Assembly: GCF_000717175.1 (NCBI RefSeq)
Contig: NZ_JNYD01000007.1
Coordinates: forward strand, 186,001 to 250,000
DNA: 64,000 bases
From: Pseudonocardia autotrophica
GTDB taxonomy: Bacteria; Actinomycetota; Actinomycetes; Mycobacteriales; Pseudonocardiaceae
Direction of reading: 5' to 3'
Shown one piece after another: positions 1 to 8,889 of this stretch (positions are counted from its first letter, which is position 1; every line of letters starts with the position of its first letter). The notes beneath the pieces were generated by a model that was given only the letters and a program-made list of their open reading frames with translations, was not told the origin of the DNA and did not search any database. A program made the position numbers and the translations under genes.

Positions 1-70
1 CGAGTTGCCGTGCTGTGAACGCCACGCCGCACAGTGTTGCGATCCGGCGACGGTTGTGATCGCGATCCGG

Positions 71-1228
71 CTACCGCAGCGACCCGAGGAACCGGTCGAT
101 GCGCACGAGCGCCTCCTCCAGCTGCGGCAGCGCCGTCGCGTACGAGCACCGGATGTGCCCCTCGCCGGAGGGCCCGAACACGTCGCCGGGCACCACGGCC
201 ACGCTCTCCTCGTGGAGCAGCCGCTCGGCGAAGGTCTCCGAGTCCAGCCCCGACGCGCGGATGGACGGGAAGGCGTAGAACGCGCCGCCGGGCTCCGGGC
301 ACTCCAGCCCGATCTCGCGCAGGCCCTTCACGAACACCCGGCGCCGGCGGTCGTAGTCGGCGACCATCTCGCGGACGTCGCCCTCGGCCTCCTTGAGCGC
401 CTCCACCGCGGCGATCTGCGAGACGTGCGGTGCGCACAGCATCGTGTACTGGTGCACCCGCACGCACAGCTCGGCCACGGCCTGCGGCGCGCAGATCCAG
501 CCGACCCGCCAGCCCGTCATCGCCTGGGCCTTGGAGAACCCGCCCAGCACCACGGTCCGCTCCCGCGCCCCGGGCACGGCGCCCAGGCAGACGTGGGTGT
601 CGTCGTAGGTGAGCCGGTCGTAGATCTCGTCGGAGATCAGGTAGAGGTCGTGCCTCTCGGCCAGCCGGACCAGGCCCTCCAGCGCCGCGCGCGGCTGGAC
701 CGCGCCCGTCGGGTTCGCGGGGGAGCCGATGAGGATCGCCTTGGTGCGCGGGGTGATCGCGGCCTCGACGGCGTCGGGGTCGATCGCGAAGTCCGCCTCC
801 CACCGCGTGGCCACCCGGACCGGGGTGCCGCCGGCGAAGGACACGCACGGCTCGTAGGCCACGTAGCAGGGCTCCGGCACGATCACCTCGTCGCCGGGGT
901 TCAGCAGTACCCGCAGCGCCAGGTCCAGCCCCTCGGACACACCGGTGGTGATCAGGCACTCGGTGTCCCACGCGTACCGCGCCCCGTAGCGCTTCTCCAG
1001 GTCCTCGCAGATCAGCCTGCGCAGCTCCGGCAGGCCCGCGTTGGAGGTGTAGGTGGTGTAGCCGTGCTCGAGGGCGAAGATGCCGGCCTCGCGGATCCGC
1101 CACGGCGTGACGAAGTCCGGCTCGCCCACGCCGAGGGAGATCACGTCGTCCATCTCGGCGGCGATGTCGAAGAAGCGCCGGATGCCCGACGGCGGGCAGG
1201 CGGCGATGACGTCGTTGAGCGGCTTCAT
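71..1228 (-). CDS. PLP-dependent aminotransferase, class I/II
   Basis: A 385-residue fold-type I aminotransferase that would transfer an amino group between an amino acid and a 2-oxo acid using pyridoxal phosphate in the cytoplasm. Visible family marks are the N-terminal SLGVGEPDF, the SPANPTGA motif, the ISDEIYDRL Asp region and the PLP lysine in GGFSKAQAMTGWRVGW; the length is normal for the family. It is the last gene of a minus-strand set (aminotransferase, Lrp regulator, this gene) with gaps of about 10 nt, so co-transcription is likely. The Lrp neighbour suggests an amino acid substrate, perhaps aromatic or branched-chain, but the sequence does not fix it. The 70 bases beyond its stop at the window edge hold nothing I recognise. 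Confidence 0.9.
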   Translation of the reverse strand: MKPLNDVIAACPPSGIRRFFDIAAEMDDVISLGVGEPDFVTPWRIREAGIFALEHGYTTYTSNAGLPELRRLICEDLEKRYGARYAWDTECLITTGVSEGLDLALRVLLNPGDEVIVPEPCYVAYEPCVSFAGGTPVRVATRWEADFAIDPDAVEAAITPRTKAILIGSPANPTGAVQPRAALEGLVRLAERHDLYLISDEIYDRLTYDDTHVCLGAVPGARERTVVLGGFSKAQAMTGWRVGWICAPQAVAELCVRVHQYTMLCAPHVSQIAAVEALKEAEGDVREMVADYDRRRRVFVKGLREIGLECPEPGGAFYAFPSIRASGLDSETFAERLLHEESVAVVPGDVFGPSGEGHIRCSYATALPQLEEALVRIDRFLGSLR

Positions 1229-1238
1229 CGGGCGGTCC

Positions 1239-1727
1239 TCACGGGGTCACACGCAGCCGGTGGTCGGGCTCGGGCTCGAAGAAGGTGTCGCCGTCGCGCT
1301 TGTGCGTGTGGAGCACGAAGTGCGTGGCGGTGGCCGTGACCCGGTCGATGGTCGAGAGCTTGCGGCTCACGAAGTCGCTGACCGCCCGGATGTTCGACCC
1401 GACGACCGTGCACCGCAGGTCGTGCCCCCCGGAGACGAGGTAGCAGCTGCGGACCTCGTCGAACCGGGAGATCCGCTCCGCGACGTCGTCGAACCCGACG
1501 CCCCGCGCGGGGGCGACCGCCACATCGATGAACGCGGTGACCTCGGTGGACTCCGAGCCGTCGACCTTCTCCCAGTCGACCACCGCCTTGTACCGGCGGA
1601 TCACGCCCGCCTTCTCCCACGCCGCGATCTGGGCCGACACCTCCGCGACGGGCAGGCCGGTCATGGTGGCCAGGGTGTCGTGGCTCAGCGACGCGTCCCG
1701 CTCCAGCAGTTCCAGGATCTCGCGCAC
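1239..1727 (-). CDS. Lrp/AsnC family transcriptional regulator
   Basis: A 162-residue Lrp/AsnC-type regulator. The N-terminal winged helix-turn-helix (residues about 1-60, with LSHDTLATMTGLPVAEVSAQIAAW cut by a turn) is followed by an RAM/AsnC ligand-binding domain containing SCYLVSGGHDLRCTVVG. The start is GTG. It lies between two PLP aminotransferases on the same strand, with 11-nt and 10-nt gaps, which implies one transcript and control of amino acid metabolism, possibly autoregulation by the substrate of its neighbours. The ligand is not predictable from the sequence. The family assignment is firm; the regulon is inference. Confidence 0.88.
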   Translation of the reverse strand: MREILELLERDASLSHDTLATMTGLPVAEVSAQIAAWEKAGVIRRYKAVVDWEKVDGSESTEVTAFIDVAVAPARGVGFDDVAERISRFDEVRSCYLVSGGHDLRCTVVGSNIRAVSDFVSRKLSTIDRVTATATHFVLHTHKRDGDTFFEPEPDHRLRVTP

Positions 1728-1738
1728 GGTCCCCGACC

Positions 1739-2986
1739 CTACTCAGCGATCCGCACGGAAGCGGCTCGGGCGAGCCGCCGGACGGCCTCGGTCAGCTGAT
1801 CGGGCGGGTAGGTCGCGAAGCAGAGCCGCGCGGCGGACCGCAGGCCGGCACCGCCGTCGGCGGCCGGGTCCACCGAGAAGGCGCTCCCGGGGACGAACCC
1901 GACCCCGTGCTCCAGGGCCCTCGGCAGGAGCTCGGCGGTGTCGGTGCCGTCGGCGAACTCCAGCCAGCAGAACATGCCCCCCGTCGGGGTGGACCGGGTG
2001 ACGGACGACCCGAACTCGGCGTCGACCGCGGCGGTGAGCGCCGCGGCCCGGCCCCGGTTCTCCCGCCGGACGCCGTCGACGTGCGCGGCGAACCACTCCT
2101 CGTCGGCCAGCAGCTCCGCGGTGATCATCTGGGTGAGCGACGAGCCGCAGAGGTCCGTGGACTGCTTGAGCCGCTCGACGGCCGCGGCCAGCACCGGCGG
2201 CGCGACCAGCCAGCCGACCCGCAGCGACGGGGCCAGGACCTTCGACGCGCTGCCCAGCCGCACGACGTGGTCGCCGTGCGCGGCCAGCGGGAGCGGCGGT
2301 GCGCCGTCGAAGGCCAGCAGGCCGTAGGGGTCGTCCTCGACGACGAGGAAGCCGTACCGCTCGGCCAGCCCGCACAGGGCCCGGCGGCGCTCCTGGCTCA
2401 TCGTCACGCCGCGCGGGTTGTGGAAGCTGGACACGGTGTGCACGAGCCGGGGCCGGAACCCGGCGGCGAGCCGCTCCTCCAGCACGTCGACGCGCAGCCC
2501 GTCGGCGTCGAGCGGGAACGGGTGCACGTCGGCGCCCGCGGCCTGCAGGACCTGCAGCGCCCCGACGTACACCGGGTCCTCGACGGCCACCGGGTCGCCG
2601 GGGTCGAGCAGGGCGCGGGCGAGCAGGTCCAGGGCCTGCTGCGACCCGCTCGTCACGACGACGTCGGCGGGGGCGACCGCCCGGCCGGTCCGGCCGGTCT
2701 CGTGCGCGGCGACGACCTCGCGCAGCCGCGCGAGCCCGGCCGTCTCGGAGTACTGCACGGCGGCGGGGGACCGGAGCGCCCGGTCGGCGGCCGCGGCGAT
2801 GCGCCCGCGCGGCATGAGGTCGGCGGCGGGCAGGCCGCCGGCGAGGCTCAGCACGTCGTCGCGCGCGGTGAGGGTGAGCAGGTCCCGGATCGCGGAACCG
2901 CGGATCCCGGCGAGCCGGGCGGCGAGCGCGACCGGGGGCCGTGCAGGCGAGGCGGGCGGGGCGGGACGGAGATCGGTGTCGGTCAT
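1739..2986 (-). CDS. PLP-dependent aminotransferase, 2-aminoadipate/MocR-like catalytic domain
   Basis: A stand-alone aminotransferase of about 415 residues related to 2-aminoadipate/kynurenine aminotransferases and to the catalytic half of MocR regulators, but with no DNA-binding domain. Marks include [16 protein letters not shown] near the N terminus, [43 protein letters not shown] and the PLP lysine in [17 protein letters not shown] prefer the ATG at 2986 (MTDTDLR...) because the in-frame extension further upstream is Pro/Arg-rich and unlike the family. It heads the three-gene minus-strand set with an Lrp regulator and a second aminotransferase. The substrate is unknown. Confidence 0.87.
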   Translation of the reverse strand: MTDTDLRPAPPASPARPPVALAARLAGIRGSAIRDLLTLTARDDVLSLAGGLPAADLMPRGRIAAAADRALRSPAAVQYSETAGLARLREVVAAHETGRTGRAVAPADVVVTSGSQQALDLLARALLDPGDPVAVEDPVYVGALQVLQAAGADVHPFPLDADGLRVDVLEERLAAGFRPRLVHTVSSFHNPRGVTMSQERRRALCGLAERYGFLVVEDDPYGLLAFDGAPPLPLAAHGDHVVRLGSASKVLAPSLRVGWLVAPPVLAAAVERLKQSTDLCGSSLTQMITAELLADEEWFAAHVDGVRRENRGRAAALTAAVDAEFGSSVTRSTPTGGMFCWLEFADGTDTAELLPRALEHGVGFVPGSAFSVDPAADGGAGLRSAARLCFATYPPDQLTEAVRRLARAASVRIAE

Positions 2987-3249
2987 GTGGGCCTCGCGGA
3001 GAGGGGGATCAAGGGCGGGGGCCCGGGCGCTCCCGGTGGTCACCGGGAGGGCCGGGCCGTCCCGCGGGGGTCGTCCGCGGAGCACGGGCGCGGGATCGGG
3101 TGGACCGGCGCCCGTCCCGATACTGCGCTCGCGTCCTGCGATCCGGAAACGACTTCCCAGCTGTTGGGACGAACTCGATCAGGTTGCAAACCGATCACAG
3201 GACTTCCGACCCGGTGACCGACGTGGGCAAACCCTCTACCTTGCGCGGT

Positions 3250-4437
3250 ATGAGCAACCCGTCGGGTGACGACCGCCACCAGCACGGCGAGCAGGGCGCC
3301 CCGCAGCCCGGCTCGGCACCGCCGCAGCCGGGCGGGCAGGAGCCGCCGGGCGGCTACCCGCCACCGGGACACGCCCAGGGGCCGGCTCCGCAGGGGTACG
3401 GGCAGGCCCCGCCGCCGGGCCGCGGGGGCGGTCCGGGCCAGCCCGGCCAGGGATACGGGCAGCACGGCTACCCGCCGCCCGGTCCCGAGCAGCAGGGGTA
3501 CGGGCAGCAGGGGTACGGGCAGCAGGGCTACGGCCAGCAGGGATACCCGCAGCAGGGGTACGGGCAGCAGGGTTACCCGCAGCAGGGATACGGGCAGCAG
3601 AACTACCCGCCGCCGGGCTACGGCCCCGAGGGGTACGGCCAGCAGCCCTACGGCTACGGCCAGCCCGCGCAGTACCCGGGCGGGGCGGCCGCGCCGCTCG
3701 CCGACCCGCTGGTCGCTGCGGACTTCTCGGACTGGTGGACGAAGGTCCTCGCGGTGCTCAAGCGGAGCTGGCAGCCGCTGCTGCTGATCCAGATCGCCAC
3801 CGCGCTGCCGGCCCTGATCATCGGCGCGCTGATCGCGGTGATCGTCGCCGCGGGCGGCGGCTGGGTCGGCGTGGCGATCGGCGGCGGCCTGTCGCTGATC
3901 ATCGTGGTCGCCGTGTCCCTGCTGGCGCAGGGCGCGTCCGTCTACGTGGTCACCCGGCAGGCCGCGGAGCAGCCGGTCGGCGCCGGGGAGGCGCTGTCCT
4001 TCGCCGCCCGCCGCGCTCTGCCGCTGCTGGGCTGGGGCATCCTCGCCGGGATCCTGGTCTTCATCGGCTTCCTGCTGCTGGTCATCCCGGGCATCTACCT
4101 CAGCGTGGTGTTCGTGGCCTCGCTGACCGGCGTGATCATGTACGAGCGGGCCGGCATCGGCCGGACGTTCGAGCTGGTCAACCGCGAGTTCTGGGGCACG
4201 TTCGGCCGGCTGGTCACCTTCGCGATCGCCGCGGCGGTCTACAGCGGGATCATCAGCGCGATCGTCTCGACCTTCACCGACCCGAACAGCCTCTCGCGGT
4301 CGATCATCGTGAACATCCTGACGCTGCCGGTGACCCTGGCCGCGGCGGGCGTCGCGGTGGTCACCTACGCCTCGCTGCGCAACAAGGAGAACCCCCAGGT
4401 CGGCACGCCGACGCTGGTGCAGGAGCTGCAGACCTGA
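3250..4437 (+). CDS. Integral membrane protein with Gly/Gln/Tyr/Pro repeat N terminus
   Basis: A 395-residue protein in two parts. The first 150 residues or so are low-complexity, rich in Gly, Pro, Gln and Tyr, with 5-residue repeats ([10 protein letters not shown]). The C-terminal 240 residues hold about six hydrophobic segments resembling glycerophosphodiester-phosphodiesterase-type or DUF-type membrane domains of actinobacteria. The visible blocks are [24 protein letters not shown] entry, then [28 protein letters not shown] and [14 protein letters not shown]. The ATG has no clear Shine-Dalgarno. It stands alone, upstream of rarA. Function is unknown; the family usually sits in the cytoplasmic membrane with the repeat tail in the cytosol. 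The tail could be disordered and self-associating, which is inference. Confidence 0.8.
   Translation: MSNPSGDDRHQHGEQGAPQPGSAPPQPGGQEPPGGYPPPGHAQGPAPQGYGQAPPPGRGGGPGQPGQGYGQHGYPPPGPEQQGYGQQGYGQQGYGQQGYPQQGYGQQGYPQQGYGQQNYPPPGYGPEGYGQQPYGYGQPAQYPGGAAAPLADPLVAADFSDWWTKVLAVLKRSWQPLLLIQIATALPALIIGALIAVIVAAGGGWVGVAIGGGLSLIIVVAVSLLAQGASVYVVTRQAAEQPVGAGEALSFAARRALPLLGWGILAGILVFIGFLLLVIPGIYLSVVFVASLTGVIMYERAGIGRTFELVNREFWGTFGRLVTFAIAAAVYSGIISAIVSTFTDPNSLSRSIIVNILTLPVTLAAAGVAVVTYASLRNKENPQVGTPTLVQELQT
3490..3609 (+). repeat. 15-bp tandem repeats coding for [10 protein letters not shown]
   Basis: Eight consecutive in-frame 15-bp units of the form CAGCAGGGNTACGGG or CAGCAGGGNTACCCG lie within the N-terminal part of the preceding membrane protein gene. 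Because the unit is a multiple of three, changes in copy number would change tail length without a frameshift. Confidence 0.85.
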
Positions 4438-4482
4438 CCTGCCGCCCCGAATCGTCGGTGCCGGGTGGCACCCTGGACACCG

Positions 4483-5847
4483 ATGAGCGCTGACGGCCTG
4501 TTCGACATCGGCGAGCCCGCGGGCGGAGACGTCCCCGGGGCCGCCGCGGAGGAGGCGCGCCCGGCCCCGGGCGCGCCTCTCGCCGTGCGGATGCGCCCGC
4601 GCTCGCTCGACGAGGTGGTCGGGCAGCGGCACCTGCTCAAGCCCGGTGCCCCGCTGCGCCGGCTGCTCGAGGGCGGTGCCCCGGCGTCCGTGCTGCTCTA
4701 CGGGCCGCCCGGCACCGGCAAGACCACGCTCGCCCGGCTCATGGCCCGGGCGGGCGAGCGGCACTTCGTTGCCCTCTCGGCCCTCTCGGCCGGGGTGAAG
4801 GAGCTGCGCGCCGTGATCGACGACGCGCGGCGCCGCCGGGACTACCACGGCGGCTCCACCGTGCTGTTCATCGACGAGGTGCACCGCTTCTCCAAGACGC
4901 AGCAGGACGCGCTGCTCGGCGCCGTCGAGGACCGGGTGGTGCTGCTGGTCGCCGCGACCACCGAGAACCCGTCCTTCTCGGTCGTGTCGCCGCTGCTGTC
5001 CCGCTCGCTGGTCCTGCAGCTGCAGTCGCTCGACGAGGACGAGGTCCGCGAGGTGCTCCGCCGGGCGGTGAGCGCCGAGCAGGGCCTCAACGGCGCCGTC
5101 ACCCTGGCCGAGGACGGCGAGGCCGCGCTGGTCCGGCTCTCCGCGGGCGACGCGCGCCGGGCCCTCACGGCGCTCGAGGCGGCGGCGGACGGGGTGCTGG
5201 CGGACGGGACGGGCGTCGTCGACCTCGCCGCGGTCGAGCGGGCGGTCACCGAGGTCGCGGTCCGCTACGACCGCGCCGGCGACCAGCACTACGACGTGAT
5301 CAGCGCCTTCATCAAGTCCATCCGCGGGTCGGATCCCGACGCCGCGCTGCACTACCTGGCCCGGATGATCGTCGCGGGCGAGGACCCGCGGTTCATCGCG
5401 CGGCGGCTGATGGTGCATGCGAGCGAGGACATCGGGCTCGCCGACCCGACCGCGCTGCAGGCCGCCACGGCGGCCGCGCAGGTGGTGCAGCTGGTCGGCA
5501 TGCCCGAGGCACGGCTCGCGCTGGCCCAGGCCACGGTGCACCTGGCCACGGCCCCGAAGTCCAACGCGGTGATCGCAGCGATCGACGCCGCCATGGCGGA
5601 CGTGCGGGGCGGGGCGGTCGGCGCGGTCCCGGCGCACCTGCGGGACGGGCACTACGCGGGCGCGCAGAAGCTGGGCAACGCCGTCGGCTACCGCTACCCG
5701 CACAGCACGCCGGACGGGGTGCTGGCGCAGCAGTACCCGCCGGACGAGCTCGTCGGCAAGGACTACTACGAGCCCACCGCGCACGGCGCGGAGCGGGTCC
5801 TCGCCGAGCGCGTGCCCAAGCTCCGCCGCGCGGTCCGCGGCCGCTGA
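4483..5847 (+). CDS. rarA: Replication-associated recombination protein A (RarA/MgsA AAA+ ATPase)
   Basis: A 454-residue AAA+ ATPase of the RarA/MgsA/Mgs1 family, which acts at stalled or gapped replication forks in the cytoplasm together with SSB. Seen: VVGQRHLL near residue 45, Walker [10 protein letters not shown] (about 74-82), Walker [10 protein letters not shown] (about 128-136), sensor-1 ATTENPSF, and the C-terminal tetramerisation region ending with the family mark [21 protein letters not shown] at 4483 is chosen over an in-frame GTG six codons earlier because the family normally starts just before this point. In mycobacteria rarA also lies upstream of alaS; here about 9 kb of other genes has been placed between them. 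A repeat array begins 15 nt after the stop. Confidence 0.95.
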   Translation: MSADGLFDIGEPAGGDVPGAAAEEARPAPGAPLAVRMRPRSLDEVVGQRHLLKPGAPLRRLLEGGAPASVLLYGPPGTGKTTLARLMARAGERHFVALSALSAGVKELRAVIDDARRRRDYHGGSTVLFIDEVHRFSKTQQDALLGAVEDRVVLLVAATTENPSFSVVSPLLSRSLVLQLQSLDEDEVREVLRRAVSAEQGLNGAVTLAEDGEAALVRLSAGDARRALTALEAAADGVLADGTGVVDLAAVERAVTEVAVRYDRAGDQHYDVISAFIKSIRGSDPDAALHYLARMIVAGEDPRFIARRLMVHASEDIGLADPTALQAATAAAQVVQLVGMPEARLALAQATVHLATAPKSNAVIAAIDAAMADVRGGAVGAVPAHLRDGHYAGAQKLGNAVGYRYPHSTPDGVLAQQYPPDELVGKDYYEPTAHGAERVLAERVPKLRRAVRGR

Positions 5848-5862
5848 CCGCCGAATCCCCGA

Positions 5863-5966
5863 CGCACTATGGAACCATAATGCGATTCTCCGGCCGCTCG
5901 GATCGCGTTATGGAACCATAATGCGATTATCGAGCCTGCTTCTGTGCGTTATGGAGCCATAATGCG
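5863..5966 (+). repeat. Array A: three 22-bp palindromes at 41-bp period
   Basis: Copies lie at 5863-5884, 5904-5925 and 5945-5966. Each has left arm CGCRYTATGG (third copy TGCGTTATGG), a central AA (AG in the third) and right arm CCATAATGCG, identical in all three. The starts are exactly 41 bp apart, leaving 19-bp spacers that differ in sequence, although the two inside the array both begin with ATT. The array begins 15 nt after the rarA stop and ends 14 nt before the convergent protease stop. Related arrays occur at 28084-28191 and 28931-29034. As RNA each copy could form a hairpin; as DNA each looks like a dimer-type operator. Function unknown. Confidence 0.9.
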
Positions 5967-5980
5967 CCTCGTCGGGCGGG

Positions 5981-6883
5981 TCAGGCGGTGCGGAGGGTCA
6001 GGCCCAGCGAGCTCAGCGCCTGGTCGATCGGGGTGAAGTAGGCGGTGCAGCCGTTGCCGGCCCCGCTGTGCACGCCCTGCGCCTGCCCGTCCGCGGTGAT
6101 GTACGGGCCGCCGGAGTCGCCCTGGGCGGTGCAGATCGAGGCCACGACCATCCCGCGCTGCTGCTGGCCGTCGAAGTTCACGGTTCGGTTGCGGGCGCTC
6201 ACGGTGCCGCAGGCCTTGCCGCTGGTGCTGCCGTAGAGGCAGACCGCGGAGCCGACGGGTGCGGGCACGGTGCCGCGGACCGGCACCGAGGCCACCTCGG
6301 GCAGGGCCGCCGTCGACGAGGTGACGGGCACGGCCCCCACGTCGACGCCGTTGCCCGCGGTCTTCGCGCCGTCGCCGATGACCTCGCCCGTGTCGTCGAG
6401 CCACTCGTCGGACTCTCGGGTGCAGTGCCCCGCCGTGATGATCCAGTCCTGGGCGCCGGAGCCGGCCGAGAACCCGAGCGTGCACCGGGTGTTGCCACCG
6501 GTGATCCGCTGGCCGCCGCGCAGCGCCTGGTGCTGCGGCACGCCCGCACCGGTCTCCAGCCGCAACAGGGCCGGGTCGATCCCGTCGAACAGCGCGGTCA
6601 CCTCGGGGGAGGGGTCGCCGACCAGCCGGACGTCGACGACGTCGCCCTCGATCCCGTAGTCCGCGAGGCCGGCCGGCATGCCGGCTGCGGTGCGCGCGTC
6701 GAGGAGCGCCATGACGGCGGCGGGCGCGGCGAGCGGCGCGGCCGCCTTCGGGTCCGGCGGCGAGGCCGCGGCCACGCCGGCCCCGGTCAGGGCCGCGGCG
6801 GCCGTGAGGACGAGGAGGGCGCGGAGCACGGTCCGGAATCCGGGGAGGCGCACCGCGGTGCGCTGTCCGTCGAGGGCGGCCAC
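5981..6883 (-). CDS. Secreted S1-family (chymotrypsin/alpha-lytic-like) serine protease
   Basis: A 300-residue exported serine endopeptidase of the streptogrisin/alpha-lytic type. An N-terminal signal peptide (hydrophobic VLRALLVLTAAAALTGAGVAAAS, residues about 18-40) is followed by a pro-region and then the catalytic triad: His in TAGHC, Asp in GVDVGAV and Ser in GDSGGP. The Cys pairs, for example NTRCTLG with AGHC and SICTAQ with NGCTAY, fit disulfides outside the cell. The annotated start is GTG at 6883; an in-frame GTG at 6853 would give a more standard signal peptide and is equally possible. It converges on rarA, and the repeat array lies between the two stops. Substrate unknown. Confidence 0.88.
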   Translation of the reverse strand: MAALDGQRTAVRLPGFRTVLRALLVLTAAAALTGAGVAAASPPDPKAAAPLAAPAAVMALLDARTAAGMPAGLADYGIEGDVVDVRLVGDPSPEVTALFDGIDPALLRLETGAGVPQHQALRGGQRITGGNTRCTLGFSAGSGAQDWIITAGHCTRESDEWLDDTGEVIGDGAKTAGNGVDVGAVPVTSSTAALPEVASVPVRGTVPAPVGSAVCLYGSTSGKACGTVSARNRTVNFDGQQQRGMVVASICTAQGDSGGPYITADGQAQGVHSGAGNGCTAYFTPIDQALSSLGLTLRTA

Positions 6884-6997
6884 GCCGGGTCAACGAGGTC
6901 GGCGTTGCCTGCGGAGCGGGCGCCCACCCGCCCGTGCGTCACTCGTTCGGCGTAGTTACACGCTGCGTATTCGGCCTCGCTCGACGGGCGCTGTCGA

Positions 6998-8272
6998 TCA
7001 TGCGGGGTCGCGCAGCACCGGGCAGCTCATGCACCGGGGCCCGCCGCGGCCGCGGCCGAGCTCGCCGCCCGGGACCTCGAGCACCTCGACGCCCTGTTTG
7101 CGCAGGTACGTGTTGGTGGTGACGTTCCGCTCGTAGGTCACCACCACGCCCGGGGACACGGCGAGCAGGTTGCAGCCGTCGTCCCACTGCTCGCGCTCGG
7201 CGGAGTGCACGTCCTGCTCCGCGGTGAGCACGCGGATCGAGTCCAGCCCGAGCGCGGCAGCGACGGCGGCGTGCATGTCCTCCGGCGGGTGGTCGGTCAT
7301 GACCATCTCCTTGTCGGAGTCGCCCGGCCGGACCGTGTACGAGGGCAGCATCCCGAGCCCGGCGTACTTCACGAACGTCCCGCGGTCGATCATCGTCAGG
7401 ACGGTGTCGAGGTGCATCAGCGCGCGCCCGTGCGGCATCCGCAGTGCCACGATCCGGTCCACCTCGCCGCCGGCGAACAGCGACCGCGCCAGCCGCTCGA
7501 CGCCCGCGGGACGGGTCCGCTCGCTCATCCCGACCAGCACCGCGCCGTCGCCCAGCACCAGGATGTCGCCGCCCTCGACGGTCGCGGGCCCGTTGACCGA
7601 GCCGGCCGACCAGACGTCGAAGCCCGCCCCGGCGAACAGTGGGTGCCAGCGGTACACGGCCTCGTAGTGCACGGTCTCGCGCATCCGGGCCTGCTTGCGC
7701 ATGCTGTTGATCGCGACGCCGCCGTGGATCCAGGCCGTGGTGTCCCGGGTGTAGAGGTGGTTCGGTAGCGGCTCCAGCACGAAGTCGTCCGGGCCCAGGA
7801 TGTGGAAGGCGATCGACCGCGGCTCCTCGATCCGCTCCAGCACCTCGCGCTTGGTGATGCCGCCGATCATGTGCTCGGTCAGCGTGTCCACGTCCATGGC
7901 GTCGAACAGGTTGCGCAGGGCGTCGACGGCGAGCGGGCCGTACATCCGGTCGTCGAAGATCCGGTCGAGCGCGTGGGCCTTCGCCTCCGGCAGCTCGAAG
8001 GTCTCGCGCAGCAGCCGGTCGAACAGGTGCACCTCGACCCCGCGCTCCCGCAGCAACGCGGCGAAGCCGTCGTGCTCCTCCTGGGCGCGCTGGACCCACA
8101 GGACGTCGTCGAACAGCAGCTGGTCCTTGTTCCCCGGGGTCAGCCGCTTGAGCTCGAGGCCGGGCCGGTGCAGCAGGACCCGCCGCAGCGTCCCGACCTC
8201 CGAGTCGACCCGGTAGACCCGGTCCGCGGCCCGGCCGGGGCCGGACCCGTCCGGGCAGTCCGTGGGGTGCAT
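6998..8272 (-). CDS. arcA: Arginine deiminase
   Basis: A 424-residue arginine deiminase, hydrolysing L-arginine to citrulline and ammonia in the cytoplasm. It is a guanidino-modifying enzyme with the five-bladed propeller fold. Seen: [14 protein letters not shown] near the N terminus, [11 protein letters not shown] (about 167-176), VEGGD (Glu about 233), MHLDTVLT with His287 and Asp289, and the nucleophile Cys414 in GGPRCMSCP. The start at 8272 overlaps the start of the divergent lrp gene (shared CATG). A −10-like CACGAT lies 7 nt upstream with no Shine-Dalgarno, so a leaderless message is plausible; an ATG at 8281 is an alternative. No arcB or arcC is adjacent, so carbamate-kinase energy yield is not shown here. 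Confidence 0.93.
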   Translation of the reverse strand: MHPTDCPDGSGPGRAADRVYRVDSEVGTLRRVLLHRPGLELKRLTPGNKDQLLFDDVLWVQRAQEEHDGFAALLRERGVEVHLFDRLLRETFELPEAKAHALDRIFDDRMYGPLAVDALRNLFDAMDVDTLTEHMIGGITKREVLERIEEPRSIAFHILGPDDFVLEPLPNHLYTRDTTAWIHGGVAINSMRKQARMRETVHYEAVYRWHPLFAGAGFDVWSAGSVNGPATVEGGDILVLGDGAVLVGMSERTRPAGVERLARSLFAGGEVDRIVALRMPHGRALMHLDTVLTMIDRGTFVKYAGLGMLPSYTVRPGDSDKEMVMTDHPPEDMHAAVAAALGLDSIRVLTAEQDVHSAEREQWDDGCNLLAVSPGVVVTYERNVTTNTYLRKQGVEVLEVPGGELGRGRGGPRCMSCPVLRDPA

Positions 8273-8753
8273 GAACGACATCGTGGCCGAAGATGGGTGG
8301 GTGCGCTGGGACCCGCTCGACGAGAAGATCGTGACGCTGCTCGTCGCGGACTCGCGCCGGAGCTTCGCGGAGCTGGGCGCGGAGGTCGGGCTGTCGGCGT
8401 CCGCGGTGAAACGGCGCGTGGACCGGCTGCGGGCCGACGGGGTGATCACCGCGTTCACGGTGCGCCTCGACCCGGCCGCGCTGGGCTGGGCGGTCGAGGG
8501 GTACGTCGAGCTCTACTGCCGGCCGTCGACCCCGCCCGCGGCGATCCGCCGCGCCTGCGCCGGGCTGGCCGAGGTCGTCGACGCCAGCACGGTGTCCGGC
8601 GACGCCGACGCGCTTGTCCGCATCCTCGCCGCGGACATGCGGCACTTCGAGCAGGTGCTGGAGCAGATCGGGGCCGAGGGGTTCGTCGAGCGGACCAAGT
8701 CCGTGCTGGTGCTCACGCCGCTCATCCGCAGGCCGCCGCCGACCATGCATTGA
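8271..8753 (+). CDS. Lrp/AsnC family regulator, probable control of arginine catabolism
   Basis: A regulator of about 160 residues. The HTH ([16 protein letters not shown], then [22 protein letters not shown]) is followed by an AsnC-type effector domain ([24 protein letters not shown]). It is divergent from arcA and upstream of ddaH–rocD. The same arrangement, an AsnC gene beside an amidinotransferase-like gene and rocD, occurs in Mycobacterium tuberculosis (Rv2324, Rv2323c, rocD), so arginine or ornithine responsiveness is likely by context. The start is uncertain: ATG 8271 overlaps the arcA ATG, while GTG 8301 would begin right before the conserved HTH. Confidence 0.88.
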   Translation: MNDIVAEDGWVRWDPLDEKIVTLLVADSRRSFAELGAEVGLSASAVKRRVDRLRADGVITAFTVRLDPAALGWAVEGYVELYCRPSTPPAAIRRACAGLAEVVDASTVSGDADALVRILAADMRHFEQVLEQIGAEGFVERTKSVLVLTPLIRRPPPTMH

Positions 8754-8812
8754 AACGACGTTATCGCGACGGAACGCGCAACGATCGAGCGCAGATGGGC
8801 AACGAACGTCGA

Positions 8813-8841
8813 TTGTGGGCGTGACGCAGGCCTCTTTACCG
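8813..8841 (+). promoter_or_regulatory. Candidate promoter of ddaH–rocD
   Basis: TTGTGG (8813-8818) is followed by 16 or 17 bp and then TTTACC/TTACCG (8835-8841), about 50 bp before the ddaH start. Just upstream, CGACGTT (8756-8762) and AACGTCG (8805-8811) form a widely spaced inverted repeat that could be a site for the neighbouring Lrp protein. This is pattern matching only. Confidence 0.35.
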
Positions 8842-8889
8842 TTGCAGGGAGTCCCGAGGACGTGACTCCCGGCGCGCGAGGGAGGCTTG

